The notes beneath the pieces were generated by a model. It was not told the DNA's origin, did no database searches, and saw nothing but the letters and a program-made list of their open reading frames with translations. From positions 34,937 through 98,936 of the forward strand of contig JAQBVN010000007.1 in assembly GCA_027622975.1 (NCBI GenBank): a stretch of 64,000 nt of DNA. Direction: 5' to 3'. Both the position numbers and the translations under genes were made by a program. The stretch is from Bacteroidota bacterium (GTDB lineage: Bacteria; Bacteroidota; Bacteroidia; Flavobacteriales_D; Sanyastnellaceae). Shown in pieces: positions 18,567 to 28,010 of the stretch (position 1 is its first letter; each line of letters begins with the position of its first letter).

Positions 18567-18574
18567 TACTTTTG
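18567..18574 (+). promoter_or_regulatory. -7 promoter element of the dcw operon (TACTTTTG)
   Basis: TACTTTTG matches the Bacteroidota primary sigma -7 consensus TAnnTTTG and lies 18 bp before the mraZ start. No clear -33 TTTG is seen; that position falls inside the MraZ boxes. Confidence 0.6.
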
Positions 18575-18592
18575 GTTTGAGGTATTGAACCC

Positions 18593-19075
18593 ATGCTCAA
18601 CCTGCTCGGAGAACACCCCTGTCGCATCGACGCCAAAGGCCGATTGATGTTCCCCGCCAAACTGCGGAAGCAGCTTGACGGTGTGATTCATCATGGCCTC
18701 GTGGTGAATCGTGACATTTTCGAAGGGTGCTTGGTGCTTTACCCCAAACCCGAATGGGACAAGGTCAATGCCGAGATGGCGCGACTAAGCCGCTACAACA
18801 AGCAGCACCAGCTGTTTCAACGAAAGTTCATGAAGGGTGCGACCCACGTGGAACTTGACGGTGCCGGACGCATCAACCTGCCGGGGGCATTGCTGGCCTA
18901 CGCTGGCATCAACCCCGTGGATGCCAACGAAGTCATTGTCTCTGGTTTGGGCGAAAAGGTGGAAATCTGGAGCCAGAAGGCCTACCACAAACAAGTGATC
19001 CAAGAAGACGATTCGATCGACTTCGGAGCCTTGGCAGAATCCGTGAGAAAAGACATCGAAGGCGAACGAGAGTGA
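18593..19075 (+). CDS. mraZ: MraZ, transcriptional regulator of the division/cell-wall operon
   Basis: A 160-residue protein with two AbrB/SpoVT-like beta domains. The first opens LLGEHPCRIDAKGRLMFPAKLRKQL and the second holds HVELDGAGRINLPGALLAYAGI. These DxxGR-type loops form the DNA-binding ring of MraZ. It is the first gene of the dcw operon, preceded by GTGGG boxes that are its expected target. Its stop overlaps the rsmH start (TGATG). Confidence 0.95.
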   Translation: MLNLLGEHPCRIDAKGRLMFPAKLRKQLDGVIHHGLVVNRDIFEGCLVLYPKPEWDKVNAEMARLSRYNKQHQLFQRKFMKGATHVELDGAGRINLPGALLAYAGINPVDANEVIVSGLGEKVEIWSQKAYHKQVIQEDDSIDFGALAESVRKDIEGERE

Positions 19076-20001
19076 TGACCCAAGCCTACCACGTCCCCGT
19101 CATGCTTGAAGCCTCTTTGGAGGCACTCAACCTCGGCGGCGACGGCCACGACGGCCATTGGATGGATGCGACGTTTGGGGGAGGAGGACACAGTGCGGCC
19201 ATCTTGGGTCGCTTGGGTCCTGGGGGGCGGTTGTTTGGGTTTGACCAAGATCCCGACGCGGCAGCCAATGCGCTGACAGACGAACGCTTCACCTTGGTGC
19301 CGGCCAACTTCCGATTCGCACCGCAATTCTTGCGCGCCCACGGAGGACTGCCCCTTCGGGGCGTCTTGGCCGACTTGGGGGTAAGCTCCCATCAATTCGA
19401 CACACCGGAGCGCGGATTTTCACTTCGCCATGACGGCCCTTTGGACATGCGTATGAATCCCGGCACAGGGCCTTCCGCCGCCGAGTGGCTGGCGAAGGTT
19501 GATGTCCAAGAACTGACCAAAGTCTTGGCCCGGTATGGAGAGGTACAACGACCCGATCGACTGGCGCGCGCGCTGTTGGAGGCCCGAGAACAGGGGGCCA
19601 TCGACACAACGGGCGCGCTGGTCAGGGTGTTGACCCCATTCGCTCCCCGAGGCAAAGAGAACAAGTTTTTCGCCCAGGTCTTCCAAGCACTTCGCATCCA
19701 CATCAACGATGAGCTCGGAGCACTCGAAGACTTGCTCACCCATGCCGTCAACATGCTCGAGCCCGGAGGTCGGCTCGCGGTGATGAGCTACCACAGCCTG
19801 GAAGATCGTTTGGTCAAGCACTTCATGCGCTCAGGCAATTTTGATGACGACGTCCAACGCGACCTGAAAGGCCAAATCCTCGCGCCTTTCCACCCCTTGG
19901 TCCGGAAGGCCATCGTGGCCACTGACGAGGAAATGTCTCACAATCCACGTGCGCGAAGTGCCCGTCTACGCGTGGCGGAACGAACCACCTACAACCCATG
20001 A
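19075..20001 (+). CDS. rsmH: 16S rRNA (cytosine(1402)-N4)-methyltransferase RsmH
   Basis: About 308 residues; also called MraW. The SAM-binding motif is DATFGGGGHSAAIL, followed by GFDQDPDAA, GVLADLGVSSHQFD, and the C-terminal AVMSYHSLEDRLVKHFM. It N4-methylates C1402 in the ribosomal P site. The ATG at 19075 shares one base with the mraZ stop; a GTG at 19072 is also possible. The end overlaps ftsL by ATGA. Confidence 0.96.
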   Translation: MTQAYHVPVMLEASLEALNLGGDGHDGHWMDATFGGGGHSAAILGRLGPGGRLFGFDQDPDAAANALTDERFTLVPANFRFAPQFLRAHGGLPLRGVLADLGVSSHQFDTPERGFSLRHDGPLDMRMNPGTGPSAAEWLAKVDVQELTKVLARYGEVQRPDRLARALLEAREQGAIDTTGALVRVLTPFAPRGKENKFFAQVFQALRIHINDELGALEDLLTHAVNMLEPGGRLAVMSYHSLEDRLVKHFMRSGNFDDDVQRDLKGQILAPFHPLVRKAIVATDEEMSHNPRARSARLRVAERTTYNP

Positions 20002-20549
20002 AGTGGTTCAAGAAACGCCGCGCCGAGGAGATGGCCAAACGCCCGGCAAATCGCACCCTGACCGAGGCTGAATTGCTCGCTCGCCAGGCCCAGGCTGAAG
20101 CGAAGGAAGCCCAGGCAAATGCCAAGACAGCGCCCCAGGCCAACACGGCTTCTGGCGGCAATCGGCTGCGTACCTCCGAAGAGTTTCGGGCAGAACAACG
20201 AGAAAAACAACGCGCCAAGCGACGTCGCGACAACCAAATCGGTGGGCTCGTGCGCGAAGTGCTGAGCGGAGAGATTTTGGCGCGAGAGGCGCTCGTTCGA
20301 CAGGTGCCATTTCTGCTTTTCGTGAGCTTTTTGACCATTCTTTACCTCGCATTGGGATACCAAACAGAACGCATCCTACGCGAAAAGCAACGAACCCAAG
20401 ACTTGCTTGAAGAGGCCATCGCCGTGGAGAAAACCCTGCGGTCCGAATTCGAATCCCAGCTCCAGCAAAGCCAGCTGGAGCGGTCGACGGCGGCCCTTGG
20501 TTTGGAACAGCCCGTTTCACCCCCCATTGTCATCCGCGCCGAAGAATGA
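19998..20549 (+). CDS. ftsL: FtsL-like division protein
   Basis: A 183-residue bitopic protein. A long, highly charged cytoplasmic N-terminus (about 95 residues, with an alanine/glutamine-rich stretch) leads to one transmembrane helix (VPFLLFVSFLTILYLALGY), then a periplasmic coiled coil (REKQRTQDLLEEAIAVEKTLRSEFE is in the track of heptads). FtsL bridges FtsQ and the FtsW-FtsI synthase in the divisome. Sequence is poorly conserved, so the call leans on topology and on its place between rsmH and ftsI with ATGA overlaps on both sides. The N-terminus is longer than the roughly 35 residues of E. coli FtsL. Confidence 0.85.
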   Translation: MKWFKKRRAEEMAKRPANRTLTEAELLARQAQAEAKEAQANAKTAPQANTASGGNRLRTSEEFRAEQREKQRAKRRRDNQIGGLVREVLSGEILAREALVRQVPFLLFVSFLTILYLALGYQTERILREKQRTQDLLEEAIAVEKTLRSEFESQLQQSQLERSTAALGLEQPVSPPIVIRAEE

Positions 20550-22663
20550 ACGCAACACCTCCATCGAGCGGACGGATTTGGCTCGTCTTTGTGGGACTCA
20601 CCCTTGTGGGCCTCGGGGTGTTTGCACGCATTGTCATCATCCAACAATTTGAGGGCGACCGTTGGGCACAACTCGGCGAAGATTTCTCGGCCAGTGTTCG
20701 AACCATTGAACCTGCACGGGGTCAAATCCTTTCCCATGACGGCAGTCTCTTGGCCACGAGCGTTCCAGTGTATGATTTGCGTTGGGACGCACGATGCGAG
20801 GGCATGGTTTGGGATGTGTACCACGAGGAAATAGAGAGCTTCTGCGAGGATTTGGGAGAGGCTGTTGGACGCAATGCAACGGACATCAAGGCCAAATTCG
20901 ACAATGCACGCCAACGAGGTCATCGCGGCGCTCTGATTGCACGCTCCATCCCTTTCACGGACTACCAGCGCCTCAAAGAATCACGCTTCGCGCAGTTGGG
21001 CCGTTACAAAAGCGGGTTGGTGTTTGAGCGTCGTGAGAACCGTCGCCAACCGTTTGGGCTGTTGGCCAAACGCACCATCGGCATCGATCGAGAACATGAG
21101 CGTGTAGGCCTTGAGCGCGCATGGAATGAGGAGTTGTCTGGGCAAGAAGGACAAATCCTTGCCCGCAAAGTTGCAGGCAACCAATGGATGCCCGTCACGG
21201 ATGACTATTTGGTGGACCCTGTGGAAGGCCTTGATGTGGTCACAACCTTAGACCTGCACCTTCAAGACGTCGCAACGGACGCCCTGGAGCATCAATTGAG
21301 AACGCACAACGCGGCATGGGGCACCGTCATCCTGTGCGAAGTATCCACAGGGGCCATCCGCGCAATCGCCAACCTGTCACGGGTGGAACGAGAAGATGGC
21401 ACAGCGTATTGGGAAAGCTACAACCATGCCATCGGAACGGCTGTGGAGCCCGGGTCGACCTTCAAGCTCGCTTCTCTCATCGCGTGCATGGAGGCAGGCA
21501 TGTCACCCAACGACAGCATCGACACGGGAGATGGCGAAGTCTTCTTCCACGGCAAGCGCATGCGCGACAGCAACCACAACGAGGGCGGTCACGGCACCCT
21601 CTCGTTGAAAGAGATTTTTGAGGTGAGCTCCAATGTGGGTACGGCGTTGGCTGTCAAACAACAATTCGGAGAGAATCCCCAAGCCTTCCTCGATGGCCTC
21701 CAACAACTCGGCGTGCACAAGAAAACGGGGATTCGCTTTGTGGGTGAAGGTGAACCTGAGGTCAAAACGTCCATCTCTGACAAAGGATGGACAGGTTTGA
21801 GCTTGACCCAAATGGCCATTGGCTATGAAGTGGAACAAACTCCCCTTCAAACCCTGACTCTCTACAATGCCATCGCCAATGGCGGAAAAGTTCTGCGGCC
21901 TCAACTCGTCGAAGCCCTGGAATCGAATGGAGAAATCGTGAAAACCTACGAGCCGGTAGTGATTTCTCCCCAGCTCTGCAGCGCATCCACCTTGGCTGCG
22001 TGCAAGGCCATGCTGGAGGGCGTCTGCGATCCGCAAGGAGAGGGAACAGCCCAGCGGGTGTTCAAGAATTCGCCCTACCGCGTGGCAGGAAAGACAGGGA
22101 CAGCACGAATCGCAACGAGAAATGGATACGAAGAAGGCCGATACCGAGCATCCTTTGCAGGCTATTTCCCGGCTGAGAACCCTCGCTATTCTTGTGTGGT
22201 GGTCATTGCGGACACTCGCAGTGGAAGTTACTACGGCAGCACCATTGCCGCCCCTGTGTTTCAGCAGCTCGCGGATTTGATCTACGCCACAGACCCTGCC
22301 TTCCACACCCTGTCGAAGGGACCATTGGCGCAACAACGCGCCATTCCAGCAGCCAACGATGGAGCAAGGACCGATTTGATGGGATTGTACGACGTGTTGG
22401 GCATTGCCTACAACAAGGACGTGCACAGCGATTGGGTCAAGGTCCAAAGTGGAGACACAGAAGCTCAGTTGACGGAATTGACGATCCCTGAACAAGGGGT
22501 GCCTGATGTCCGAGGCATGGGACTTCGAGACGCGCTGTATCTCCTAGAAAATGCAGGCCTGCGCGTGGTGTATGAAGGGCAAGGGTCTGTGAAATCCCAA
22601 TCCATCACACCTGGCACTCCCTTGCGCAAAGAATTGACAACCATTCAATTGAGACTCTCGTGA
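20546..22663 (+). CDS. ftsI: Penicillin-binding protein FtsI (PBP3) with C-terminal PASTA domain
   Basis: A 705-residue class B transpeptidase that cross-links septal peptidoglycan. It has one N-terminal membrane anchor (residues 11-32), a pedestal domain with the ARGQILSHDGSLLA and RRxPFGLLAKRTIG-type motifs, and the transpeptidase domain with S304-T-F-K307 (catalytic serine), S361-S-N363 and K516-T-G518. A single PASTA domain follows at about 645-705 (VPDVRGMGLRDALYLLENAGL). FtsI with PASTA is normal in Bacteroidota, unlike E. coli. It overlaps ftsL (ATGA) and murE (GTGA). Confidence 0.96.
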   Translation: MNATPPSSGRIWLVFVGLTLVGLGVFARIVIIQQFEGDRWAQLGEDFSASVRTIEPARGQILSHDGSLLATSVPVYDLRWDARCEGMVWDVYHEEIESFCEDLGEAVGRNATDIKAKFDNARQRGHRGALIARSIPFTDYQRLKESRFAQLGRYKSGLVFERRENRRQPFGLLAKRTIGIDREHERVGLERAWNEELSGQEGQILARKVAGNQWMPVTDDYLVDPVEGLDVVTTLDLHLQDVATDALEHQLRTHNAAWGTVILCEVSTGAIRAIANLSRVEREDGTAYWESYNHAIGTAVEPGSTFKLASLIACMEAGMSPNDSIDTGDGEVFFHGKRMRDSNHNEGGHGTLSLKEIFEVSSNVGTALAVKQQFGENPQAFLDGLQQLGVHKKTGIRFVGEGEPEVKTSISDKGWTGLSLTQMAIGYEVEQTPLQTLTLYNAIANGGKVLRPQLVEALESNGEIVKTYEPVVISPQLCSASTLAACKAMLEGVCDPQGEGTAQRVFKNSPYRVAGKTGTARIATRNGYEEGRYRASFAGYFPAENPRYSCVVVIADTRSGSYYGSTIAAPVFQQLADLIYATDPAFHTLSKGPLAQQRAIPAANDGARTDLMGLYDVLGIAYNKDVHSDWVKVQSGDTEAQLTELTIPEQGVPDVRGMGLRDALYLLENAGLRVVYEGQGSVKSQSITPGTPLRKELTTIQLRLS

Positions 22664-24120
22664 AACTGCTCTCCGACCTTTTGTACGACGTGCGCATCCT
22701 CGAGGTGCGAGGCACCACGCACCTTGCCGTGGAAGACATTGCCGTCGACTCCAGGAAGGTGAAGCCGCTGGGTGTGTTTGTGGCCGTGACCGGCACGGTG
22801 GTGGACGGACATGACTTCATTCCACAGGCTTTGGCCGCCGGAGCGGCATGCATCATCTGCGAGCGTTTGCCTGATGCATTGCCTCCGCTTGTGACGTGGG
22901 TTCAGGTCAAATCAAGCGCCGCTGCCCTTGGCCACATGGCGGCCGCATTTCACAACCACCCATCTCGAGACATGAAGGTGGTGGCCGTCACGGGCACCAA
23001 TGGCAAAACGACGACTGTCAGCCTTCTCCATCAATTGTACCGATTGCTGGACCGCAAGGTTGGGATGCTCGGGACGGTCGAAAACCGCATCGTGGACCGC
23101 GTTCTCCCGGCCACCCACACCACACCAGATGCCCTGAGTTTGCAAGCAATGCTGAGAGAGATGGTCGACGCGGGGTGCACGCATGTCTTCATGGAAGCCA
23201 GCTCGCATGCCATTGTTCAAGAACGCATGACGGGAACCCACTTCGCGGGAGCTGTCTTCACCAACATCACCCACGACCACCTGGACTATCACGGAGACTT
23301 CAACGGCTACATCAAGGCAAAAAAACAGCTCTTTGACCGTTTGCCTGCCACCGCATTTGCCGTCATCAACGCCGACGATCCCCACGCAGAGGACATGGTG
23401 GCTGACACCAGAGCCAAAGTCGTGAGCATGGCCGTGCAGGGGGTTGCGGATGAACGCGCCAGGATGGTGGAAAACCAAATCACTGGTTTGGTCCTGCACC
23501 TTGATGGACAGGAATTGTATTCGCAGCTGGTGGGCGGCTTCAACGCAAGCAATTTGCTGGCGGTGTATGTCGTGAGCAAGATGCTCGGGGCGGACAAGAT
23601 GAATGCACTGACCCAGATGTCGCTGTTGAAGCCGCCAGCCGGGCGCTTTGAACGCGTGCCTGCACGGGATGGCATCACCGCCTTGGTCGATTACGCCCAC
23701 ACCCCGGACGCCTTGGACAATGTGCTGAAGACCATCGCCCATGTCCGAACAGGGGGAGAGAAAGTGATCACAGTGGTGGGGTGCGGCGGAGATCGGGATG
23801 TGGCCAAGCGCCCGGTCATGGCGCGAAGCGCAGCCAGCGGTTCCGACAGGGTCATCCTGACCAGTGACAACCCGAGGTCAGAAGACCCAGCTGCCATCCT
23901 GCGCCAGATGGAAGCCGGTTTGGACCCCATTGAAAAACGAAAGTGCCTGACCATCGTCGATCGTCGAGAAGCCATCCGAACTGCGGCCGCCCTCGCCGAA
24001 CCAGGCGACATCGTGTTGGTGGCTGGAAAGGGCCATGAAACGTACCAAGAAATCCGAGGGGACAAGTTCCCCTTTGACGATCGGCTCGAACTCAAAGAAG
24101 CCTTCGCGCCTACCACCTGA
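22660..24120 (+). CDS. murE: UDP-MurNAc-tripeptide synthetase MurE (meso-DAP-adding)
   Basis: A 486-residue Mur ligase starting at a GTG that overlaps the ftsI stop. The ATP loop is TGTNGKTTT (residues 111-119); a substrate-binding segment TTPDALSLQ and the lysine-carbamate region follow. The DNPR motif at residues 403-406 (SDNPRSEDP) recognises meso-diaminopimelate and separates these enzymes from L-lysine-adding MurE, so the cell wall should be of the DAP type. It adds the third residue of the stem peptide in the cytoplasm. Confidence 0.96.
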   Translation: MKLLSDLLYDVRILEVRGTTHLAVEDIAVDSRKVKPLGVFVAVTGTVVDGHDFIPQALAAGAACIICERLPDALPPLVTWVQVKSSAAALGHMAAAFHNHPSRDMKVVAVTGTNGKTTTVSLLHQLYRLLDRKVGMLGTVENRIVDRVLPATHTTPDALSLQAMLREMVDAGCTHVFMEASSHAIVQERMTGTHFAGAVFTNITHDHLDYHGDFNGYIKAKKQLFDRLPATAFAVINADDPHAEDMVADTRAKVVSMAVQGVADERARMVENQITGLVLHLDGQELYSQLVGGFNASNLLAVYVVSKMLGADKMNALTQMSLLKPPAGRFERVPARDGITALVDYAHTPDALDNVLKTIAHVRTGGEKVITVVGCGGDRDVAKRPVMARSAASGSDRVILTSDNPRSEDPAAILRQMEAGLDPIEKRKCLTIVDRREAIRTAAALAEPGDIVLVAGKGHETYQEIRGDKFPFDDRLELKEAFAPTT

Positions 24121-24131
24121 CCTCACGAACC

Positions 24132-25322
24132 ATGCTATACCACCTTTTCACCCACCTCCGAGAATTGTACGACCTGCCAGGCGCCGGCCTGTTCAGCTTC
24201 GTCTCATTCCGGGCGGGCATGAGTTTGATCACCTCCTTGGTGGTGGGCATCCTGTTTGGCAAGCGCATCATCGAGCGGCTTCAACTCAAGCAGGTGGGAG
24301 AAATTGTTCGCGACTTGGGACTTGAAGGCCAAATGAACAAGCAAGGGACCCCCACCATGGGTGGACTCATCATCTTGGCGGCCATCCTGATTCCAACCCT
24401 GCTGTTTGCCGACCTCACCAACGTCTACACACAGCTCATGATTCTGAGCACCGTATGGCTCGGAACCATTGGATTCATTGACGACTACATCAAAGTCTTC
24501 AAGAAGAACAAGGAAGGTTTGGCTGGTAAATTCAAAGTCATTGGCCAGGTTGGGATGGGCGTGATTTTGGGAGCTGCCATGATTTGGCATCCTGACATCG
24601 CCATCAAAGAACTGGCCGAGGACGGGACGTGGAATGCTGTTCGGTCCACAGCCACGACCATCCCCTTCATCAAGGACAATCACTTCGAATACACCTGGCT
24701 CCTTTCATGGGTGTTGGAGGATGCCGCCTCCTACGTGTGGCTTGTGTTCATCCCCTTGGTCATCGTCATCGTCACCGCTGTCAGCAACGGGGCCAACCTC
24801 ACGGATGGCATCGATGGTTTGGCCACTGGCACGAGTGCAATCATCGGCATGGCCCTGGCTGTCCTCGCCTATGTCAGCTCCAACACCGTCATTGCCGACT
24901 ACCTGAGCATCATGTACATCCCCGGGTCGCAGGAGCTCGTGGTGTTCATCGCGGCATTTGTCGGCGCATGCATCGCCTTTTTGTGGTACAACGCCTTCCC
25001 CGCACAGGTGTTCATGGGCGACACAGGCTCCCTCGCCCTTGGAGGCATCATCGCCACGTTTGCCATCGCCATTCGAAAGGAGCTGCTGATTCCCGTGTTG
25101 TGCGGCATTTTCTTGATTGAAAATCTCAGTGTGATGATCCAGGTCGCTTGGTTCCGTCACACCAAAAAGAAGTACGGGGAAGGCCGCAGGGTCTTTTTGA
25201 TGGCGCCGCTTCACCATCACTACCAAAAGAAAAACTTGCCTGAATCCAAAATCACAGCGCGCTTTTGGATTGTGGGCATCCTCCTCGCTGTGTTAACCAT
25301 CGTCACCCTGAAAGTTCGTTGA
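24132..25322 (+). CDS. mraY: Phospho-MurNAc-pentapeptide transferase MraY
   Basis: A 396-residue polytopic membrane enzyme that makes lipid I from UDP-MurNAc-pentapeptide and undecaprenyl phosphate. Motifs present are [25 protein letters not shown] (paired catalytic aspartates), [24 protein letters not shown] and [11 protein letters not shown]. About ten transmembrane helices are visible. It is somewhat longer than E. coli MraY (360), through a periplasmic insert near residues 150-185, which is usual in Bacteroidota. It starts 11 bp after murE. Confidence 0.96.
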   Translation: MLYHLFTHLRELYDLPGAGLFSFVSFRAGMSLITSLVVGILFGKRIIERLQLKQVGEIVRDLGLEGQMNKQGTPTMGGLIILAAILIPTLLFADLTNVYTQLMILSTVWLGTIGFIDDYIKVFKKNKEGLAGKFKVIGQVGMGVILGAAMIWHPDIAIKELAEDGTWNAVRSTATTIPFIKDNHFEYTWLLSWVLEDAASYVWLVFIPLVIVIVTAVSNGANLTDGIDGLATGTSAIIGMALAVLAYVSSNTVIADYLSIMYIPGSQELVVFIAAFVGACIAFLWYNAFPAQVFMGDTGSLALGGIIATFAIAIRKELLIPVLCGIFLIENLSVMIQVAWFRHTKKKYGEGRRVFLMAPLHHHYQKKNLPESKITARFWIVGILLAVLTIVTLKVR

Positions 25323-25326
25323 CCCC

Positions 25327-26727
25327 ATGAATCTCCACGATCCCATCCTCGTGCTAGGCGCCGGTGAAAGCGGTGTGGGCTCTGCCTTGCTTGCCAAGGC
25401 GTTGGGCGCACGCGCGTTTGTCAGCGACGCGGGCCAAGGCAAGGGACCAGGCGTGGACGAGTTAAAAGCAGAAGGAATCGAGCACGAGATCGGCGGCCAT
25501 AGACCTGAAAAGTGGCCCGATGCAGAATTGGTCGTGAAGAGCCCCGGCATTCCCGATACAGCCGAGGTGGTCGCTGCTTGCAAAACGCGCGGGTGCGAGG
25601 TCATCAGTGACATCGAGTATGCAAGCAGAATTCATCAAGCGGTCGGCCACAACAACCCCGTGGTCGCCGTGACGGGAGCCAACGGCAAAACGACCACCAC
25701 CTCCATGATTGAACACATGCTCCGTCACGAGGGGTGGGACGTGGACTGCGCGGGCAACATCGGAACGAGTTGGTCGCGGCGATTGGCGCAACGCTTGGCC
25801 CATGGCACGGGGCAAGCCGAGGCGACGGTCCTCGAGGTGAGCAGTTTCCAGCTAGACGGAACATCCACCTTTTGTCCTGACATCGCACTGCTGCTCAACA
25901 TCACACCGGATCATCTGGATCGCTATGGATACGACATGGCCCAGTATGCGGCTTCGAAGTGGCGAATCACGGCCTCCCAAACGGAGGCCTGCCACCTCAT
26001 CTACAACGCGGACTGCGAATGGACTGGACGCATGCTCCAGGAACGCGGAACCCGCGCCATCCTCCACCCTCTCACCGCCCAACGAACCTTGGAAGAGGTC
26101 GCCAAAGCGGGTCGGGGCGGGGGTTTGGACTCTCAAGACAATTCACAATTCATCCTCCAACATTTCAAACCTTTTACCATGACCATTCAGAAACTGGCCA
26201 TGCAGGGCAAACACAACCTGTTCAATTCCATGGCAGCCGGCATGACCGGTCGGATTTTGGAACTCCGCAAAGAAGGAATCCGCGAGAGCCTGCAGAGCTT
26301 CGAAGGTGTTGAACACCGCCTCGAATTTGTCGCTGAGATCAATGGCATCACCTTCATCAACGACTCCAAAGCCACCAACGTCAACAGCGTTTGGTATGCC
26401 CTTGAGTGCACAGAAGGACCCGTCATTTGGATTGCTGGCGGCATTGACAAAGGCAACGACTACAGCACCTTGGTGCCCTTGGTTCGCGACAAAGTCAAGC
26501 ACATGATCTGCATGGGCAAGAACAATTCCTTGCTGCACGCCGCATTCGATGACCTGGTCGAAAGCAGCCACGACGTGACATCTGCTGAAGAAGCCGTGAC
26601 CTTGGCTTACCAATTGGGTATGCCAGGGGAAACCGCGCTCTTGTCCCCGGCATGCGCAAGCTTTGACTTGTTTGGCAGTTACGAACACCGCGGACGCGCC
26701 TTCAAATCTGCGGTACGCGCCCTCTGA
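25327..26727 (+). CDS. murD: UDP-MurNAc-L-alanine:D-glutamate ligase MurD
   Basis: A 466-residue Mur ligase. The N-terminal Rossmann-like domain starts ILVLGAGESGVGSALLAKALG; the ATP loop is VTGANGKTTTTSMIEHML; then DHLDRYG and the C-terminal domain with HRLEFVAEINGITFINDSKATN and WIAGGIDKGNDY. It adds D-glutamate to UDP-MurNAc-L-Ala. The gene lies 4 bp after mraY and 22 bp before ftsW. Confidence 0.96.
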   Translation: MNLHDPILVLGAGESGVGSALLAKALGARAFVSDAGQGKGPGVDELKAEGIEHEIGGHRPEKWPDAELVVKSPGIPDTAEVVAACKTRGCEVISDIEYASRIHQAVGHNNPVVAVTGANGKTTTTSMIEHMLRHEGWDVDCAGNIGTSWSRRLAQRLAHGTGQAEATVLEVSSFQLDGTSTFCPDIALLLNITPDHLDRYGYDMAQYAASKWRITASQTEACHLIYNADCEWTGRMLQERGTRAILHPLTAQRTLEEVAKAGRGGGLDSQDNSQFILQHFKPFTMTIQKLAMQGKHNLFNSMAAGMTGRILELRKEGIRESLQSFEGVEHRLEFVAEINGITFINDSKATNVNSVWYALECTEGPVIWIAGGIDKGNDYSTLVPLVRDKVKHMICMGKNNSLLHAAFDDLVESSHDVTSAEEAVTLAYQLGMPGETALLSPACASFDLFGSYEHRGRAFKSAVRAL

Positions 26728-26749
26728 TTTTAGCCAACACCAGCTGTCC

Positions 26750-28003
26750 ATGAACGAGCTCATCGCCGGCATCCGAAGCCGTCTTGAAGGTGACCGAGTG
26801 CTCTGGGGAATCGCCCTGGTGCTCACCTTGGCGTCCCTGGTGACCGTGTACAGCGCGATCAGCACCTTGGCCTACAAGGCTGATGGAAACAGTGTCAAGT
26901 TCTTGTTCAAACAGGCAGCATTGCTTGCTGGCGGGTGGGGCGTGATGTTTGTGGTGCATCGCATGCACTTCAAATACTTCGGCAAGCTGGCCAATGTTTT
27001 GATGGTGTTGGCCGTGGTTGCCCTGGTGTTCACCTTCTTGTTTGGCACGGACATCAACGATGCGCGGCGATGGATCAAAATCCCTTTCATTGGATTGACC
27101 GTTCAAACCTCCGACTTTGCCAAAGTGGCGCTTGTCCTCTGGGTGGCACGGCAACTCCAAGTGCGTGGGGACTTGCTTGATGATTTTTGGCAGGGACTCG
27201 CCCCCATTGTTGGTGGAATCGGTCTCGTCTGCGGCCTGATCCTGTATTCCGACTTTTCGACGGCCGCCATGCTGGGGGCTGTGTGTTTGACCATGCTGTT
27301 CGTTGGAGGACTGCCATGGGGTCGGGTGTTTCAAATGGCTGGAATTGCCGTCCTGGCATTGGTGGGCCTTTATGGCTTGGGCAAGGCAGCTCCTGAGGCC
27401 TTGCCTCGATTTGGGACATGGGCCAATCGGATGGAAAGTTTCGCCGGATTTGCCCGGGGCGAGGCGCACAGGGGAACGTTGAACGATGAGGACTACCAAA
27501 TCGACCTCGCACAAGTAGCCATTTACAAGGGAGGGTGGCTCCCAAGCGGCCCCGCTTCCGGAACCTCGAGGAACTTCCTGCCACACCCCTATTCGGACAT
27601 GATTTACGCCTTCATCGTGGAGGAGTGGGGGGCTCTGGTCGGCGGGCTCGGCCTCGTGCTGCTGTATTTGGCCTTGCTGTTTCGGGCTGCCAAAACTGCC
27701 ATTCGATGCGAATCCGTGTTTGGACGAAACTTGGTTCTGGGCCTTGGAATGATGATTGCTGTGCAAGCCTTGGTCAACATGGGTGTGTCCGTTCGTTTGT
27801 TCCCAACCACTGGACAACCTCTTCCATTGGTGAGTTATGGGGGCACCTCATTGCTTTTTACATGCCTCTCCATTGGGATGATCCTCGCAGTCAGTCGGGT
27901 CGTTCTCAACCCCGATGGGGAGACTTCTTCCCAGGGTCCATCCTCTGGCTCTGGCAAGAACCGATACCGGCCCACCAACCTCCACAAGGCACCAGCCTCT
28001 TGA
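26750..28003 (+). CDS. ftsW: Septal peptidoglycan glycosyltransferase FtsW
   Basis: About 417 residues, a SEDS-family polytopic protein (about ten helices) that polymerises lipid II with FtsI. Family motifs include GTDINDARRWIKIPFIGLTVQTSDFAK (from about 27047), LILYSDFSTAAML, a periplasmic loop with the catalytic region, and the terminal GQPLPLVSYGGTSLL. The Met at 26750 (MNELIAGIRSRL) is chosen; the frame is open upstream inside murD. The glycine/serine-rich cytoplasmic tail (SSQGPSSGSGK) is short. Confidence 0.95.
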   Translation: MNELIAGIRSRLEGDRVLWGIALVLTLASLVTVYSAISTLAYKADGNSVKFLFKQAALLAGGWGVMFVVHRMHFKYFGKLANVLMVLAVVALVFTFLFGTDINDARRWIKIPFIGLTVQTSDFAKVALVLWVARQLQVRGDLLDDFWQGLAPIVGGIGLVCGLILYSDFSTAAMLGAVCLTMLFVGGLPWGRVFQMAGIAVLALVGLYGLGKAAPEALPRFGTWANRMESFAGFARGEAHRGTLNDEDYQIDLAQVAIYKGGWLPSGPASGTSRNFLPHPYSDMIYAFIVEEWGALVGGLGLVLLYLALLFRAAKTAIRCESVFGRNLVLGLGMMIAVQALVNMGVSVRLFPTTGQPLPLVSYGGTSLLFTCLSIGMILAVSRVVLNPDGETSSQGPSSGSGKNRYRPTNLHKAPAS

Positions 28004-28010
28004 CATCACC

